Shown here: in pieces, positions 24,758-33,731 of the stretch
Numbering within the stretch: position 1 is the stretch's first letter
How the letters are laid out: the number at the start of each line of letters is the position of its first letter
Assembly (NCBI GenBank): GCA_022826485.1
Contig: JAJDUU010000035.1
Location: 145,689-209,688 of the forward strand
Length of the DNA: 64,000 nucleotides
Source of the DNA: Chloroflexota bacterium
GTDB taxonomy: Bacteria; Chloroflexota; UBA11872
Reading direction: 5' to 3'
Made by a program: the position numbers and the translations under genes
The notes under the pieces: model-generated
What the model saw: only the letters and a program-made list of their open reading frames with translations
Told to the model about the DNA's origin: nothing
Database searches by the model: none

Positions 24758-26034
24758 GCCCGCGCCGGACCCTCGGGGATGAACCAGCCGGTGGTCCGCC
24801 GCTCGGGACGCAGATAGGTTTGCGCCGCGCGCTGGACGTCCTGCGGCGTGACTTCGGTCAGGCGGTCGGTAAACGTCTGCGCCGCGCGCCAGGTATGCGC
24901 GATATCCAGGAAGCCCAGCCACATCGCCTGCGCCGTCACGCCCTCCAGGCCGATGGCCTGCTTGGCGCGCGCCTGGCGCACGGCCCGGGCGAGCTCGGAC
25001 GCGTCGGGCGGGGCGTCCTGCAGGGCTTGGATCTCGGCCGCCACCGCCTCGGCGATCGGCTCGCGGTCGCCGTTGGGCTTCAGCACCACGGTAATCCGGT
25101 GCAGGGTGGGATCGATGTTGAAGCCGATGTCCGTGCCGACGGCGGCGGCCAGCCCCGACGCCACGAAGCGCCGATAGAGGCGCGAGGTGCGCACGATGCC
25201 ACCCCCGCCGAACGGCCCGCTCTTGGGTCCGGTGAGCAGCGCGTCCAGCACCAGCAGCGCGGGAAGGTCCGGATGCGCAAACTCCGGGATCCGGTGGCCC
25301 ACGGTCAGGATCGGGAAGGGTCCCGGATGCCGCACGTCCACCTCGCGCGGGCTCGTCTGCTCGGGTTCTCGCACGTCGAGCGACGGAGGCGGCGTCCGCG
25401 CGGGGATGTGTCCAAAGGCCTTTTCGAGTCGATCGAGCGCCTCGGCCTCGGCGAAATCCCCTGCCATCACCGCTAGCGCGTTGTTGGGCGCGTAGTAGGC
25501 CTGGTAGTGCTCGTACAGCTCGTCGCGGGTCATGCGGTTGAGGTCGGCCTTGCTGCCGATCACGCCGTGGCCGTAGGGATGGGCGGTGAAGACGGCGGCC
25601 TCTAGGGCCTCCGAGAGCAGAAACATGGGCTCCGCCTCGTGGCCCTCGCGCTCCGAGATGATCACGGTGCGCTCGCTGGCCACGTCGTCGGGATCGAAGA
25701 CGGCGTTGGCCATGCGGTCGGACTCGATCCTCAACGGCAGGTCCAGATGCTGTGACGGCACCGTCTCGAAATAGGCGGTCGTATCCTCGGTGGTGAACCC
25801 GTTCCAGGTGCCGCCCACGCCGTTGACCAGGCGGCCGATGTCACCGGGGTTGAGCGTCTCGGTACGCTTGAACAGCATGTGCTCGACCCAGTGGGAGGCG
25901 CCGCTCATGCCCGGCGGCTCGTTGCGCGCGCCGACGCGGTACCACATGACGAAGCTGACCAGGGGGACGGCGTGACTCTCGCGCAGCAGGACTTGAAGTC
26001 CGTTGGAGAGAGTGTGCTCGGCGACGTCGTCCAT
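24754..26034 (-). CDS. M16 family zinc peptidase, active subunit
   Basis: A 426-residue zinc metallopeptidase of the M16B type. The inverted zinc motif HWVEH is present (His48, Glu51, His52), with the third ligand expected in the downstream SEREGHEAEP. NGVGGTWNGFTTEDTTAYF and SDRMANAVF complete the N-terminal catalytic half; the C-terminal half contains LLTGPKSGPFGGG and RLYRRFVASG. The start ATG 26034 is preferred because the conserved region begins there. No signal peptide is seen. The inactive partner follows with a 4-base overlap. Substrates are probably short peptides or presequences. Confidence 0.9.
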   Translation of the reverse strand: MDDVAEHTLSNGLQVLLRESHAVPLVSFVMWYRVGARNEPPGMSGASHWVEHMLFKRTETLNPGDIGRLVNGVGGTWNGFTTEDTTAYFETVPSQHLDLPLRIESDRMANAVFDPDDVASERTVIISEREGHEAEPMFLLSEALEAAVFTAHPYGHGVIGSKADLNRMTRDELYEHYQAYYAPNNALAVMAGDFAEAEALDRLEKAFGHIPARTPPPSLDVREPEQTSPREVDVRHPGPFPILTVGHRIPEFAHPDLPALLVLDALLTGPKSGPFGGGGIVRTSRLYRRFVASGLAAAVGTDIGFNIDPTLHRITVVLKPNGDREPIAEAVAAEIQALQDAPPDASELARAVRQARAKQAIGLEGVTAQAMWLGFLDIAHTWRAAQTFTDRLTEVTPQDVQRAAQTYLRPERRTTGWFIPEGPARA

Positions 26035-26132
26035 GGGGTGCGATTTACCGCCGAGGGCGGGCCGACGGGATGCTAGCACAGTGATTCATCGTCCCCCCGC
26101 CATCCGGAGGCCGATAGTGGCCCGTCGCCGCT

Positions 26133-26227
26133 CCGTCATTCCGGCGAACGCCGGAATCCAGAACCGGCTCACCGTCGCCGGATCACCACGGCATCGTCAT
26201 TCCCGCGGAGGCGGGAATCCAGTCCGG
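26133..26227. repeat. Two tandem CGTCATTCC palindromic repeats
   Basis: Two stem-loops, CGTCATTCCGGCGAACGCCG followed by GAATCCAG, and CGTCATTCCCGCGGAGGCGG followed by GAATCCAG, lie about 65 bases apart between divergent genes. Confidence 0.7.
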
Positions 26228-26250
26228 ACGACTCGCCGCCCATCCACCGG

Positions 26251-26631
26251 ATGTCGCCCATGACCCCCGCCGAGTTCGAGGCGACCGTCCGCGAGGCCAT
26301 CGCCCTCATTCCGGCGGGCTTGCGCGATCGCCTCGAAAACGTCGAGGTCGTCGTCGCCGACTGGCCCACGGAGGACGAGCTGGAGAGCGCCGAGGTGCCG
26401 CCGGGCTATACGCTCTTCGGCCTCTACAGCGGCGTGCCGCTCACCGAGCGCACCTCCGGCTATCACATGGTGCTGCCCGACCGCATCACGATCTACCAAG
26501 GCCCATTGGAAGAGGCCTGCCGCGATGTCGACGAGCTCCGCGAAGAGATCCGATCCACGGTGATCCACGAGTTCGCCCACCATTTCGGGCTCTCGGACGA
26601 CGATTTGATACGGCTGGGGGAGGGCGGCTGA
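26251..26631 (+). CDS. Minimal zincin-type metallopeptidase (PF06262-like)
   Basis: A 126-residue protein with the zincin motif HEFAHHFG (His106, Glu107, His110) close to its C-terminus and DD(D) about six residues later as possible third ligand (GLSDDDLI). The N-terminal half has FEATVREAIALIPAGLRDRL and VVVADWP, typical of the small bacterial MMP-type zincin family. These are soluble and of unknown substrate. The start is ATG 26251 (ATG 26260 also possible). The stop is directly followed by the ATG of the threonine-synthase-like gene (no gap), so they share an mRNA. Confidence 0.88.
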   Translation: MSPMTPAEFEATVREAIALIPAGLRDRLENVEVVVADWPTEDELESAEVPPGYTLFGLYSGVPLTERTSGYHMVLPDRITIYQGPLEEACRDVDELREEIRSTVIHEFAHHFGLSDDDLIRLGEGG

Positions 26632-27792
26632 ATGGCTGCCGTGACGCTGCGCTGTCCGGCGTGCGCCATCGATGTGCCGTGGAACGCCTCGCTGTTGGCC
26701 TGCCGGCGTTGCGCCGGGCTGCTCGACGCCGCCATGGACCTGCCGAGGTTGACCGACGACATTCAACCGCTCATCGACGAGGGCGCGCCGGGCGTCTGGC
26801 GTTACCGACCGGCGCTGGCGCTGCCCGGCGACGTGCCCCTCCTATCGCTCGGCGAGGGGCGCACGCCGGTGGTGGAGCTTGCCGCGTGGGGCGGCAGCCA
26901 TGGACTGAGCCAATGCCGCGCCAAGCTGGAGTTCATGGCCCCAACCGGGTCGTTCAAGGACCGCGGCGCGGCTCCGGTCATCGCCTCGCTCGAGGCGCAG
27001 GGCGTCGCCAAGATCGTCGAGGACTCGTCGGGCAACGCGGGCGCCGCCATGGCCGCCTACGCCGCGCGCGCCGGGCTGGCCGCCGACATCTACGTGCCCG
27101 CCGCGGCGCCTTCGGCCAAGCTCGCGCAGATCGCGCAGTACGGTGCCGCGGTGCGTCCCGTGGGAGGAACGCGCGAGGACGTGGCCGACGCGGCGGCCTT
27201 CGCCGCGCAGGCGCCCGGCGCGGCCTACGCCTCGCACAGCCGGCATCCGGCATTTGTCGAAGGAACCAAGACGTTCGTGCTGGAGCTTCTGGAGGCCGGC
27301 GTGGACGCATTGCCGCAACACCTCGTGTTTCCGGTGGGCAACGGCGGCCTGATTCTTGGCGCGCACAAGGCGCTGACCGAGCTGCGGCAAGCCGGCCTGC
27401 GGTTTTTGATGCCGCGCATGCACATCGCCCAGGCCGCGGCCTGTCAGCCGCTGGTTCGGGCGTTCGAGTCGGGCGCCGCCGGGCCGGTGGCCGTGGACCG
27501 CCGCCCGACCATTGCCGGAGGGATTGACGTCGCCGTGCCGGCCCGCGGCGCAGCCGTGCTACAGGCCGCCCGCGACACCGGCGGCAACGCCGTGGCGGTC
27601 CGCGAAGACGAGATCGCGGCGACCCGCTCCGCCCTGGCGCGCGACGAGGGCCTGTTCGTCGAAGGCACCTCAGCCGCCGCCTTCGCCGCCGCCGCCAAGC
27701 TGCGCGCCCAGGGTGCAATTGCCGCCGGTGACTCCGTAGTCATCGCCGCCACCGGCAGCGGCCTCAAGGATCCGCCGCAAGAGCCGGCCTAA
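26632..27792 (+). CDS. Threonine synthase-like PLP enzyme
   Basis: A 386-residue fold-type II PLP protein. It opens with a zinc-ribbon pattern CPxC...CRRC (residues 8-27), as in some threonine synthases. The PLP lysine is Lys109 in TGSFKDRGA; EDSSGNAGAAMAAYAA forms the cofactor-binding loop, and GNGGLILGAHKAL the phosphate-binding glycine loop. It should convert O-phosphohomoserine to threonine or be a close pyridoxal-lyase relative; no other threonine pathway genes are near. It is translationally linked to the zincin gene upstream. The exact substrate is less certain than the family. Confidence 0.85.
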   Translation: MAAVTLRCPACAIDVPWNASLLACRRCAGLLDAAMDLPRLTDDIQPLIDEGAPGVWRYRPALALPGDVPLLSLGEGRTPVVELAAWGGSHGLSQCRAKLEFMAPTGSFKDRGAAPVIASLEAQGVAKIVEDSSGNAGAAMAAYAARAGLAADIYVPAAAPSAKLAQIAQYGAAVRPVGGTREDVADAAAFAAQAPGAAYASHSRHPAFVEGTKTFVLELLEAGVDALPQHLVFPVGNGGLILGAHKALTELRQAGLRFLMPRMHIAQAAACQPLVRAFESGAAGPVAVDRRPTIAGGIDVAVPARGAAVLQAARDTGGNAVAVREDEIAATRSALARDEGLFVEGTSAAAFAAAAKLRAQGAIAAGDSVVIAATGSGLKDPPQEPA

Positions 27793-27814
27793 TCCGCTCG
27801 CGTCCGCCCCGGAT

Positions 27815-28309
27815 TCAGGAGGCGCGGCGCTTGGCCCGCGCCTTCCGCCGCGCTTGCTTGGCCTCGGGGCTGTGCACCGCCTCATGCGCCGCGATCAGAT
27901 CCTCCGGGGTCACTCGCGCCACGGCCTCGCCGATCACGTCCAGCGCCGCGTCGTCGGCGCGCCGGAAGCGCACGCACGACTTGCCCATGTTCAGCTTCTT
28001 GCCCGATTCCGCGTAGGCCGCCACGAACCAGTCCGTCAGCTCCTGGCTGGCGTAGAGCCCATGCAGATAGACCGAGATGTGCCGCTTCTGCGACGCTAGG
28101 GCCACCGAGCCCAGCGCCTGGCCGTTGTAGGTGTTGGGAAAGCGTTCCAGCGGAATCGCGTAGCCGATCATCCCGTACTGCATGGTCTCCTCGAACCCGT
28201 CGGGCAGGCTGGCCAGAATCGCCTCGCGCACCCGCGCCACGTCCGCCCGCCGGTCGTCCGGCAACTCGGCCAGGTACTGCTCGACCGTCGTCGCCTTACT
28301 GGAAACCAT
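27815..28309 (-). CDS. DUF1801 domain-containing protein (YdhG-like)
   Basis: A 164-residue protein with the DUF1801 pattern: VEQYLAELPDDRRADVARVR, MQYGMIGYAIP, KRHISVYLHG, LNMGKSCVRFRR and a basic C-terminal tail (EAKQARRKARAKRRAS). The fold is a small alpha-beta hydrophobic-pocket domain used in several stress-associated proteins; no reaction is established. The start ATG 28309 is clear. It diverges from the ThDP enzyme gene at 28555. Confidence 0.85.
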   Translation of the reverse strand: MVSSKATTVEQYLAELPDDRRADVARVREAILASLPDGFEETMQYGMIGYAIPLERFPNTYNGQALGSVALASQKRHISVYLHGLYASQELTDWFVAAYAESGKKLNMGKSCVRFRRADDAALDVIGEAVARVTPEDLIAAHEAVHSPEAKQARRKARAKRRAS

Positions 28310-28554
28310 GCGCTCGTTCCGTCCGGGTCAGGCGTGCAATGCCGCGACTATGTGGGCTGAATAGCGTAACGCTCGCGGGTTCGGCAAGAGCCGAACCCAG
28401 CGTCATCGCCGGGCTTGGCCGGCGTCACAGTCACCGCCATTCGGCCAATCGAGTGCGATACTGCCGCGGTGCGCTTGCTTTGCCTTGCGGCACGCCGCGC
28501 CACCTTGTCAGACGCCGTGATCCCGCCAAGACCGCGACCCATTCGGAGAATGCC

Positions 28555-30243
28555 ATGGCCGTTATGAGCGGCGGCGAGGCGCTGGTCGAATCCCTCGTCC
28601 GTGAAGGCGTGGAGGTCATCTTCGGCATTCCGGGCATCCACATGTCCGGCATCATGGCCGCCCTGCGGGATGACTCCCGCATCCGCATGATCACCACCCG
28701 CCACGAGGCGGCTGCCAGCCACATGGCCGACGGCTATGCCCGCGTCTCCGGCAATCCGGGCGTCGTCCTCGTCGTGCCAGGCGCCGGGGTGTACAACGCC
28801 GCCAGCGGCCTGGCCACCGCCTACGCCCGCTCCTCGCCAGTCCTCGCCATCGCCGGCCAGATCCCGCGCGGCCAGATCGGAGGAGGCTCAGGCAGCCATC
28901 ACGAAGTTCTGGACCAGGGATCCATCCTGGAGCCCGTCATCAAGTGGCGGCGGCAGGCGCTCACGCCACGCGAGATCCCGGACGCCGTCTCCGAAGCCTT
29001 CCGCCAGATGCGCGCCGGCCGACCCCGCCCCACGCTGATCGAAATCCCGCCCGAGGCCGGTGTCGAGCGCGACGATGTCGAGCTGCACGACCCGGCGCCG
29101 GTTTCGCGCCTCGTGCCTGGCGCCGACCAGTTGCGCGAGGCCGCCCGCGTCATCGCGGCGTCTCGCCTGCCCCTCATCTACGCCGGCGGCGGCGTGGCCC
29201 TCTCGGACGCCGAATCCGCCCTCGTGGCCCTGGCCGAAGCCACCAACATCCCGGTCATCACCTCCAGCGGCGGCAAGGGCGCCATCCCCGACCGCCACCC
29301 GCTCGCCTACGGTTCGTGCTTCGCCCCCTGGGGCGAGCACGACGAGATGAACGAGCTCTACGAGGTGATGCAGGCCGCCGACGTCGTCATCGGCATCGGC
29401 GCTCGCTTCTCGCTGGGCAATCCCGCCGGCGAGGCCTCCACGCTGATCAATATCAACATCGACGAGGACGATCTCACCCGGGTCCAGGCCAACACGCTAC
29501 CGCTGCACGGCGACGCCAGGGCCACCATCGAAGCCCTGCTCCCCATCCTGCGCGCGGCCGACGCCGGCGACCGCCCCTCGCCGGTGGAAGCCGTCGTCGC
29601 TGCCCGCCGCCTTATCGCCTACGCCGACATCCGACGCCAGGAGCCGCAATACCCGATCCTCGAAACCATGCAACGCAGCATTCCCGAGGACACCCACATC
29701 GTCTGGGACGTCACCCAGTTTGGCTACTACGCTCGCACCCACTATCAGGTGAATTGCCCCAAGACCTTTATCGACTCCGGCTACTCCTTCAACCTTGGGT
29801 TCGGTTTCCCTACCGCCCTGGGTGCCAAGGTGGCGCACCCCGACCGCCAGGTGCTCTGCGTCAGCGGCGACGGCGGCTTCCTGTTCAATGCGGCTGAGCT
29901 CGCCACGGCCGTGCAATACGGGATAAACGTGGTCACCGTCGTCTTCCGCGACGACGCCTACGGCAACGTCGCGCGCGACCTGGATGAGCTATTCGGCGGC
30001 ACCTACGAAACGGACCTGCACAACCCGGACCTCGTCGCGTTCACCGAGTCCTTCGGCGCCGTCGCCCTGCGAGCCGGCGAGCCCGCGGAGCTGGAAACCC
30101 TGCTCCCCCAGGCTCTCGCATGCCAGGCCCCCGTGGTCATCGACGTCCCCGTCGGTCACATGCCGCTGCCGCGCGCCAAGTTCATGGCGGCCCTCCCGTC
30201 ACTCCCGTGGACTCGCCCCCAGGACGGCCTGATTCCAGGCTGA
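28555..30243 (+). CDS. Thiamine-diphosphate enzyme, acetolactate synthase-like
   Basis: A 562-residue ThDP enzyme with the three classical domains. The N-terminal Pyr domain carries the catalytic Glu51 in TTRHEAAASHMADGYAR, the central domain is nucleotide/FAD-like, and the C-terminal PP domain has SGDGGFLFNAAELATA, VVFRDDAYGN (Mg and ThDP binding). It resembles acetolactate synthase large subunits, glyoxylate carboligase and sulfopyruvate- or benzoylformate-type decarboxylases. No small subunit gene and no isoleucine/valine pathway genes are nearby, so acetolactate synthesis is not established. The start ATG 28555 has GGAG 6 bases upstream. The gene converges with a DUF362 protein gene. Confidence 0.85.
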   Translation: MAVMSGGEALVESLVREGVEVIFGIPGIHMSGIMAALRDDSRIRMITTRHEAAASHMADGYARVSGNPGVVLVVPGAGVYNAASGLATAYARSSPVLAIAGQIPRGQIGGGSGSHHEVLDQGSILEPVIKWRRQALTPREIPDAVSEAFRQMRAGRPRPTLIEIPPEAGVERDDVELHDPAPVSRLVPGADQLREAARVIAASRLPLIYAGGGVALSDAESALVALAEATNIPVITSSGGKGAIPDRHPLAYGSCFAPWGEHDEMNELYEVMQAADVVIGIGARFSLGNPAGEASTLININIDEDDLTRVQANTLPLHGDARATIEALLPILRAADAGDRPSPVEAVVAARRLIAYADIRRQEPQYPILETMQRSIPEDTHIVWDVTQFGYYARTHYQVNCPKTFIDSGYSFNLGFGFPTALGAKVAHPDRQVLCVSGDGGFLFNAAELATAVQYGINVVTVVFRDDAYGNVARDLDELFGGTYETDLHNPDLVAFTESFGAVALRAGEPAELETLLPQALACQAPVVIDVPVGHMPLPRAKFMAALPSLPWTRPQDGLIPG

Positions 30244-30309
30244 GCGTCAGGCGCGGGCCTGTCGGCGCAACCACGGACCCACCGCGCCATGCAACGTGGT
30301 CCGGTGGGC

Positions 30310-31440
30310 TTAGCGACGAGCGGTGGCGGCCTCGGGGTGCGGCAGCGGGCGGTGGTCGTCGACGGGATATTGCTCGAAGAGCCGGCCCCAGGGTCCACGG
30401 AGAGCATCAGCCGCTCGCCGCCGACCGTGCACGTTCCACCAGTAGACGTCGTGATAGGCGCGCGACGCCGCGTAGGACCAGGGCGCGATCACGGTGCGCA
30501 GCAACAGCCGCTCCAGGGGCTTCAGCGGTCCCCAATAGATGAGCTTTTGGCCGCGGCTGGCAAAGGTCTCGCGCGCGGTGCGGGCCTGCCAGCGCACGGC
30601 ATCGGGATCGACGCCGACGACTTCGATCTCGCGCGCGTCGGCGGTGCCCAGGCCGGCTTCGTGCGCCAGCCGCAGGAACGGAATCTCAAACGGGTCCAGG
30701 CCCATCAGCCGGGCGATGGTGGCGTCCACGGCGACCTGATCGGCGCCCGCCAGCATCAAGCCACGCTCGTAGACGTCCATGCAGCGCGGGCCGGGGCCTT
30801 CGCCGATGAAGGTGCCGTCCACGACGGCGAAGACGCCCTTGTGGATCTCTTTCTGAATGGTCAGCAGGTCCACCAGGGTCTCGTGAATCGTGGCGTGGCA
30901 GAAGTGGCGCTTCTCGAAGAGCAGGCCGCCAAACGCGTTCTTCATGGCGCCGGTGATGGTGGTGAAGACGTGCGTCTTCATGGTCGGCAGGTGGATGATG
31001 TTCGTGCCGATGAGGCGCTCGGGAATGCGCACGCCTTCCGGATACACGTCGTGCAACGTGAGCATCCGGCCCTGTGGCTCATAGCGCACCCAGCGCTCGT
31101 CCTCGTAGAGATGCACGTTGCGCACGCCGTGCGCCGCCAGCACCGGGCGGTGCTTGTTGACGCGCTCGCCCACGCGGGCGCTGACCACCACCGTGCGGTT
31201 GTGCGCGCCGAAGAGGGTCTCCACCGGGAAGCCGTCGGCCAGCAGCGTGCGGGTGACGCCGTCGAGCTGCCAGGGCGCGGTGGAGCAGGCGGGGTACCAG
31301 TGGTGCCAGGAGACGTTGATCTTGAGCGCGGTCTCGACATCCGGGTTCAGGTGGTCGCGATACCCGGCGCGGCGCATGGCGTCGGCGATGTCGTCGAGAA
31401 CCGACTCGGGCTGCGTGCGAACCAGTGCGACGGTGCTCAC
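30310..31440 (-). CDS. DUF362 domain protein
   Basis: A 376-residue protein with the DUF362 signature: ALKINVSWHHWYPACSTAPW, NIIHLPTMKTHVFTTITGAM, and MKNAFGGL. DUF362 proteins are soluble and occur beside ferredoxins and redox systems, but their function is not settled. The start is GTG 31440. No ferredoxin domain or Fe-S cysteine cluster is visible here (only isolated Cys). No obvious partner lies next to it. Confidence 0.85.
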   Translation of the reverse strand: MSTVALVRTQPESVLDDIADAMRRAGYRDHLNPDVETALKINVSWHHWYPACSTAPWQLDGVTRTLLADGFPVETLFGAHNRTVVVSARVGERVNKHRPVLAAHGVRNVHLYEDERWVRYEPQGRMLTLHDVYPEGVRIPERLIGTNIIHLPTMKTHVFTTITGAMKNAFGGLLFEKRHFCHATIHETLVDLLTIQKEIHKGVFAVVDGTFIGEGPGPRCMDVYERGLMLAGADQVAVDATIARLMGLDPFEIPFLRLAHEAGLGTADAREIEVVGVDPDAVRWQARTARETFASRGQKLIYWGPLKPLERLLLRTVIAPWSYAASRAYHDVYWWNVHGRRRAADALRGPWGRLFEQYPVDDHRPLPHPEAATARR

Positions 31441-31531
31441 AGCAATGTCAACCCGAGGCGATCCGATAAAGGAATGGCATACCGGGTTGGTCCGGTCCCT
31501 TCTCCCCTTGTGGTGACGTTTGCGTAACCCT

Positions 31532-31690
31532 CCGTCATTCCGGCGAAAGCCGGAATCCAGTCCGGTCGAACCTGGGGTGCCTGGATGCGTGGCAGACGGG
31601 CGGTTCGCGAACCGCCCCTACATCTTCGTTCAAAGGTCTCCGTGGGGGAGAAGAATAGAGCCTGCCCCGTACTCGATACGGGGATGAGGG
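31532..31690. repeat. MITE-like dispersed repeat, copy in reverse orientation
   Basis: Begins CCGTCATTCCGGCGAAAGCC and GGAATCCAG, then TCCGGTCGAACCTGG, a perfect 20-base palindrome (31598-31617), CAAAGGTCTCCG, and GCCTGCCCCGTACTCGATAC. It is largely the reverse complement of 41097-41248. Confidence 0.7.
31598..31617. repeat. 20-base perfect palindrome, GGGC..GCCC family
   Basis: GGGCGGTTCGCGAACCGCCC, followed by CTAC. It has the same arms as 38006-38025 and 42090-42109 but a different core. Confidence 0.7.
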
Positions 31691-31736
31691 GTCGGCCCCG
31701 GCGAAGGGGACCGCCGCTGACGATGAGTCACGACTG

Positions 31737-32489
31737 CTACCTGGCGTACGGCGTGGCATTGGGCACACGGTAACGCAGGAAGACCTCGCCCTGGCACTTC
31801 GTCACGCTCACCAGTTCGAGCGATAGAACGTCTTCGGGCGTCAGCGCGCGCTCACCCTCGACCGCCGTGCGCGGCCGCGGCTCGCCGATGATCGCCGGCG
31901 TGACGGTGATGAAGAACTCGTCCACCAGACCGGCGTGCAGCATGTGGGCGTTGAGAATCGCGCCGCCTTCGCACACCAGGCGCCGGACGCCCCGCGCGGA
32001 GGTCAGGTGGGCGGCGAGGGCCGGCAAATCGACCACCGAGTCGCCCAGGCGCACGATCTCAGTTACCTGGGCAAGAGCCGGTGACACGACGGCGGCCTCG
32101 TGCGTCACCACGATGGGCCGCCGCGGGTACCGCCGGTGCCGGAACACCCGATCGGCGGGATCGATTCGCGCCGAGTTGGTCACGATCACGAATAGCGGGG
32201 GCTCCGCGAAGCCGCGCTGCCGGCGCATCTCCCGCAGCTCGCTGCTCCACAGGTAGCGGTCCAGTCCCATCCCGAGCGTCCGCGCGCCGTGCAGCACGGC
32301 GTCGAAGTGCGCCCGAAACCGGCGAAAGGTGCGCTGGTCGGCCTCGCCGCCGATCGGCCAGTAGGCGTCGGTCGGCCCCTTGATGGCGCCGTCCAGCGTC
32401 ATCACCATCTGGATCGCCGTGTAGGGGCGGAGGGTTCCAAGGGGAATCTCCAGATCGTCGTAGATCCCGGACGACTCCTCGCTCGGCAC
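31737..32489 (-). CDS. RibD C-terminal / dihydrofolate reductase-like reductase
   Basis: A 250-residue reductase of the RibD_C/DHFR fold. The region AIQMVMTLDGAIKGP starts the NADPH-binding core; GARTLGMGLDRY, PLFVIVTNSARIDP and RRLVCEGGAILNAHMLHAGLVDEFFITVTPAIIGEP are characteristic, the last containing the GGxxLN-type riboflavin reductase signature. It would reduce a pyrimidine or pterin-type ring with NADPH. No deaminase half is present and no other riboflavin genes flank it. The GTG start 32489 lies one base after the stop of the enolase-superfamily gene, so they are co-transcribed; an upstream ATG (32519) in the same frame is less likely because it overlaps that gene. Confidence 0.83.
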   Translation of the reverse strand: MPSEESSGIYDDLEIPLGTLRPYTAIQMVMTLDGAIKGPTDAYWPIGGEADQRTFRRFRAHFDAVLHGARTLGMGLDRYLWSSELREMRRQRGFAEPPLFVIVTNSARIDPADRVFRHRRYPRRPIVVTHEAAVVSPALAQVTEIVRLGDSVVDLPALAAHLTSARGVRRLVCEGGAILNAHMLHAGLVDEFFITVTPAIIGEPRPRTAVEGERALTPEDVLSLELVSVTKCQGEVFLRYRVPNATPYAR

Positions 32490-32490
32490 C

Positions 32491-33642
32491 TCAGAGCTCG
32501 GCCGGTGCGCCGTCCGCATAGCGCAGGAGGTCGGGTGGCGCGGCCGGACCCGCGGCCTCCAGCGTTCGGGCGGCGGACTCGTCCAGCGCAATGCCCAGCC
32601 CCGGACTCGTCGGCGGGAGCGCGTGGCCGTCCGTGATCGTCAGATCGCACTCGAACAGCGCCACGATCTCGGGCGCAAACGGCCAGATCACCTCCTGGAT
32701 CGCCGCGTTGTGCAGCGCGAAATCCAGGTGCAGGCTGGCCATGGTGTTGACCGGGCTCTGGGGATTGTGCGGCGCCAGCTTGATGAGGTGCGCGTCGGCC
32801 GCCACGCCCATCTTCCACACCTCGGTCAGGCCGCCGGCGTGGGCGATGTCCGGCTGCAAGTAGTCCACCAGCTCCTCGTCGATGACCGGCTGCGCGTCCC
32901 AGCGGTGCAGCAGGCGCTCGCCGGTGGCCAGCGGCACCCGCACCGTCCGCCGGATCCGCCGCAGCGGGGCGACCGCTTCCGGTCGCGTGGGCTCCTCCAG
33001 GAAGTAGGGATCGAACGGCTCCAGCCGCCGCGCCAGGTCGACGAACTCGTCCGGCCGGAGCCGTCCGTGCGTCTCGATGAGCAGGTGAAACGCCTCGCCC
33101 ACGAACTCCCGCGCGGCCTGCACGATGCGCTCTGCCTGGCGTATGGCGGCGGGCACGTCCATGCCGCGCCGCTGCTCGTCGGCACGCATCAGCGGCAGGA
33201 ACTTGGCGGCGGTCCACCCCTCATCCAGCAGCGGACCGAACGCGTCGGGAACCTCCTCTGGCGCATCGGCGTGGCAGTGGGAATAGAGCGCCATGCGGTC
33301 CCGCACCGGCCCTCCGAGCAGCCGGTGAATCGGCAGCCCCAGGGCCTGCCCGGCGATGTCCCACAGGGCCACGTCGATGCCGGCCAGCGCGCCCATCTGC
33401 ACCGCGCCGCTGCGACGGCGGTCGCTCAGGAACACCCGGTGCCACAGGTATTCGCGCCGCAGTGGATCCTCGCCGATCACCAGCTCCGCGAAGTCCCGCA
33501 GCGCCTCGCGCACCGACCGCTCGCGCCCCATCAACGTCGCCTCGCCCAGGCCCGTCAGCCCCGCGTCCGTCCGCACCAGCACATAGACATAGCTGCGCCC
33601 CGCCTGCGGAACGATGACGCTATCGACAGCCGTAATGAGCAT
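32491..33642 (-). CDS. Enolase-superfamily (mandelate racemase/muconate lactonizing) enzyme, acid-sugar dehydratase subgroup
   Basis: A 383-residue two-domain TIM-barrel enzyme. The N-terminal capping domain runs to about residue 120. The barrel supplies metal ligands Glu190 (IETHGR), Glu216/217 (FLEEP) and Glu242 (ATGER), with His192 (in ETH) and His292 (LAPHNPQSP) placed as catalytic acid/base residues. The (D/E)xH plus late His pattern is that of galactonate- and mannonate-dehydratase-type enzymes, so the likely reaction is dehydration of a sugar acid. The start is ATG 33642; TTG 33648 is two codons earlier. Directly downstream is the RibD-like gene. The hsdR gene ends 90 bases upstream. 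Confidence 0.88.
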   Translation of the reverse strand: MLITAVDSVIVPQAGRSYVYVLVRTDAGLTGLGEATLMGRERSVREALRDFAELVIGEDPLRREYLWHRVFLSDRRRSGAVQMGALAGIDVALWDIAGQALGLPIHRLLGGPVRDRMALYSHCHADAPEEVPDAFGPLLDEGWTAAKFLPLMRADEQRRGMDVPAAIRQAERIVQAAREFVGEAFHLLIETHGRLRPDEFVDLARRLEPFDPYFLEEPTRPEAVAPLRRIRRTVRVPLATGERLLHRWDAQPVIDEELVDYLQPDIAHAGGLTEVWKMGVAADAHLIKLAPHNPQSPVNTMASLHLDFALHNAAIQEVIWPFAPEIVALFECDLTITDGHALPPTSPGLGIALDESAARTLEAAGPAAPPDLLRYADGAPAEL

Positions 33643-33731
33643 GGTCAAGGCTCGTGGGAGTTACGGGGAGATGGTGCCACGGGCCGTAACCCGCCGCGCG
33701 AGAAAGGCCGGGCCGCTGACGCCGCCCGAGA

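Noticed and set aside
24757..24922. N-terminal extension of the non-catalytic M16 subunit up to 24922
   Set aside because: The extra residues are Arg/Ala-rich, overlap the active subunit and have no conservation; GTG 24757 gives a coupled start.
28339..28554. N-terminal extension of the first ThDP enzyme from 28339
   Set aside because: The conserved Pyr domain begins at ATG 28555, which has its own ribosome site; the extension is low-complexity.
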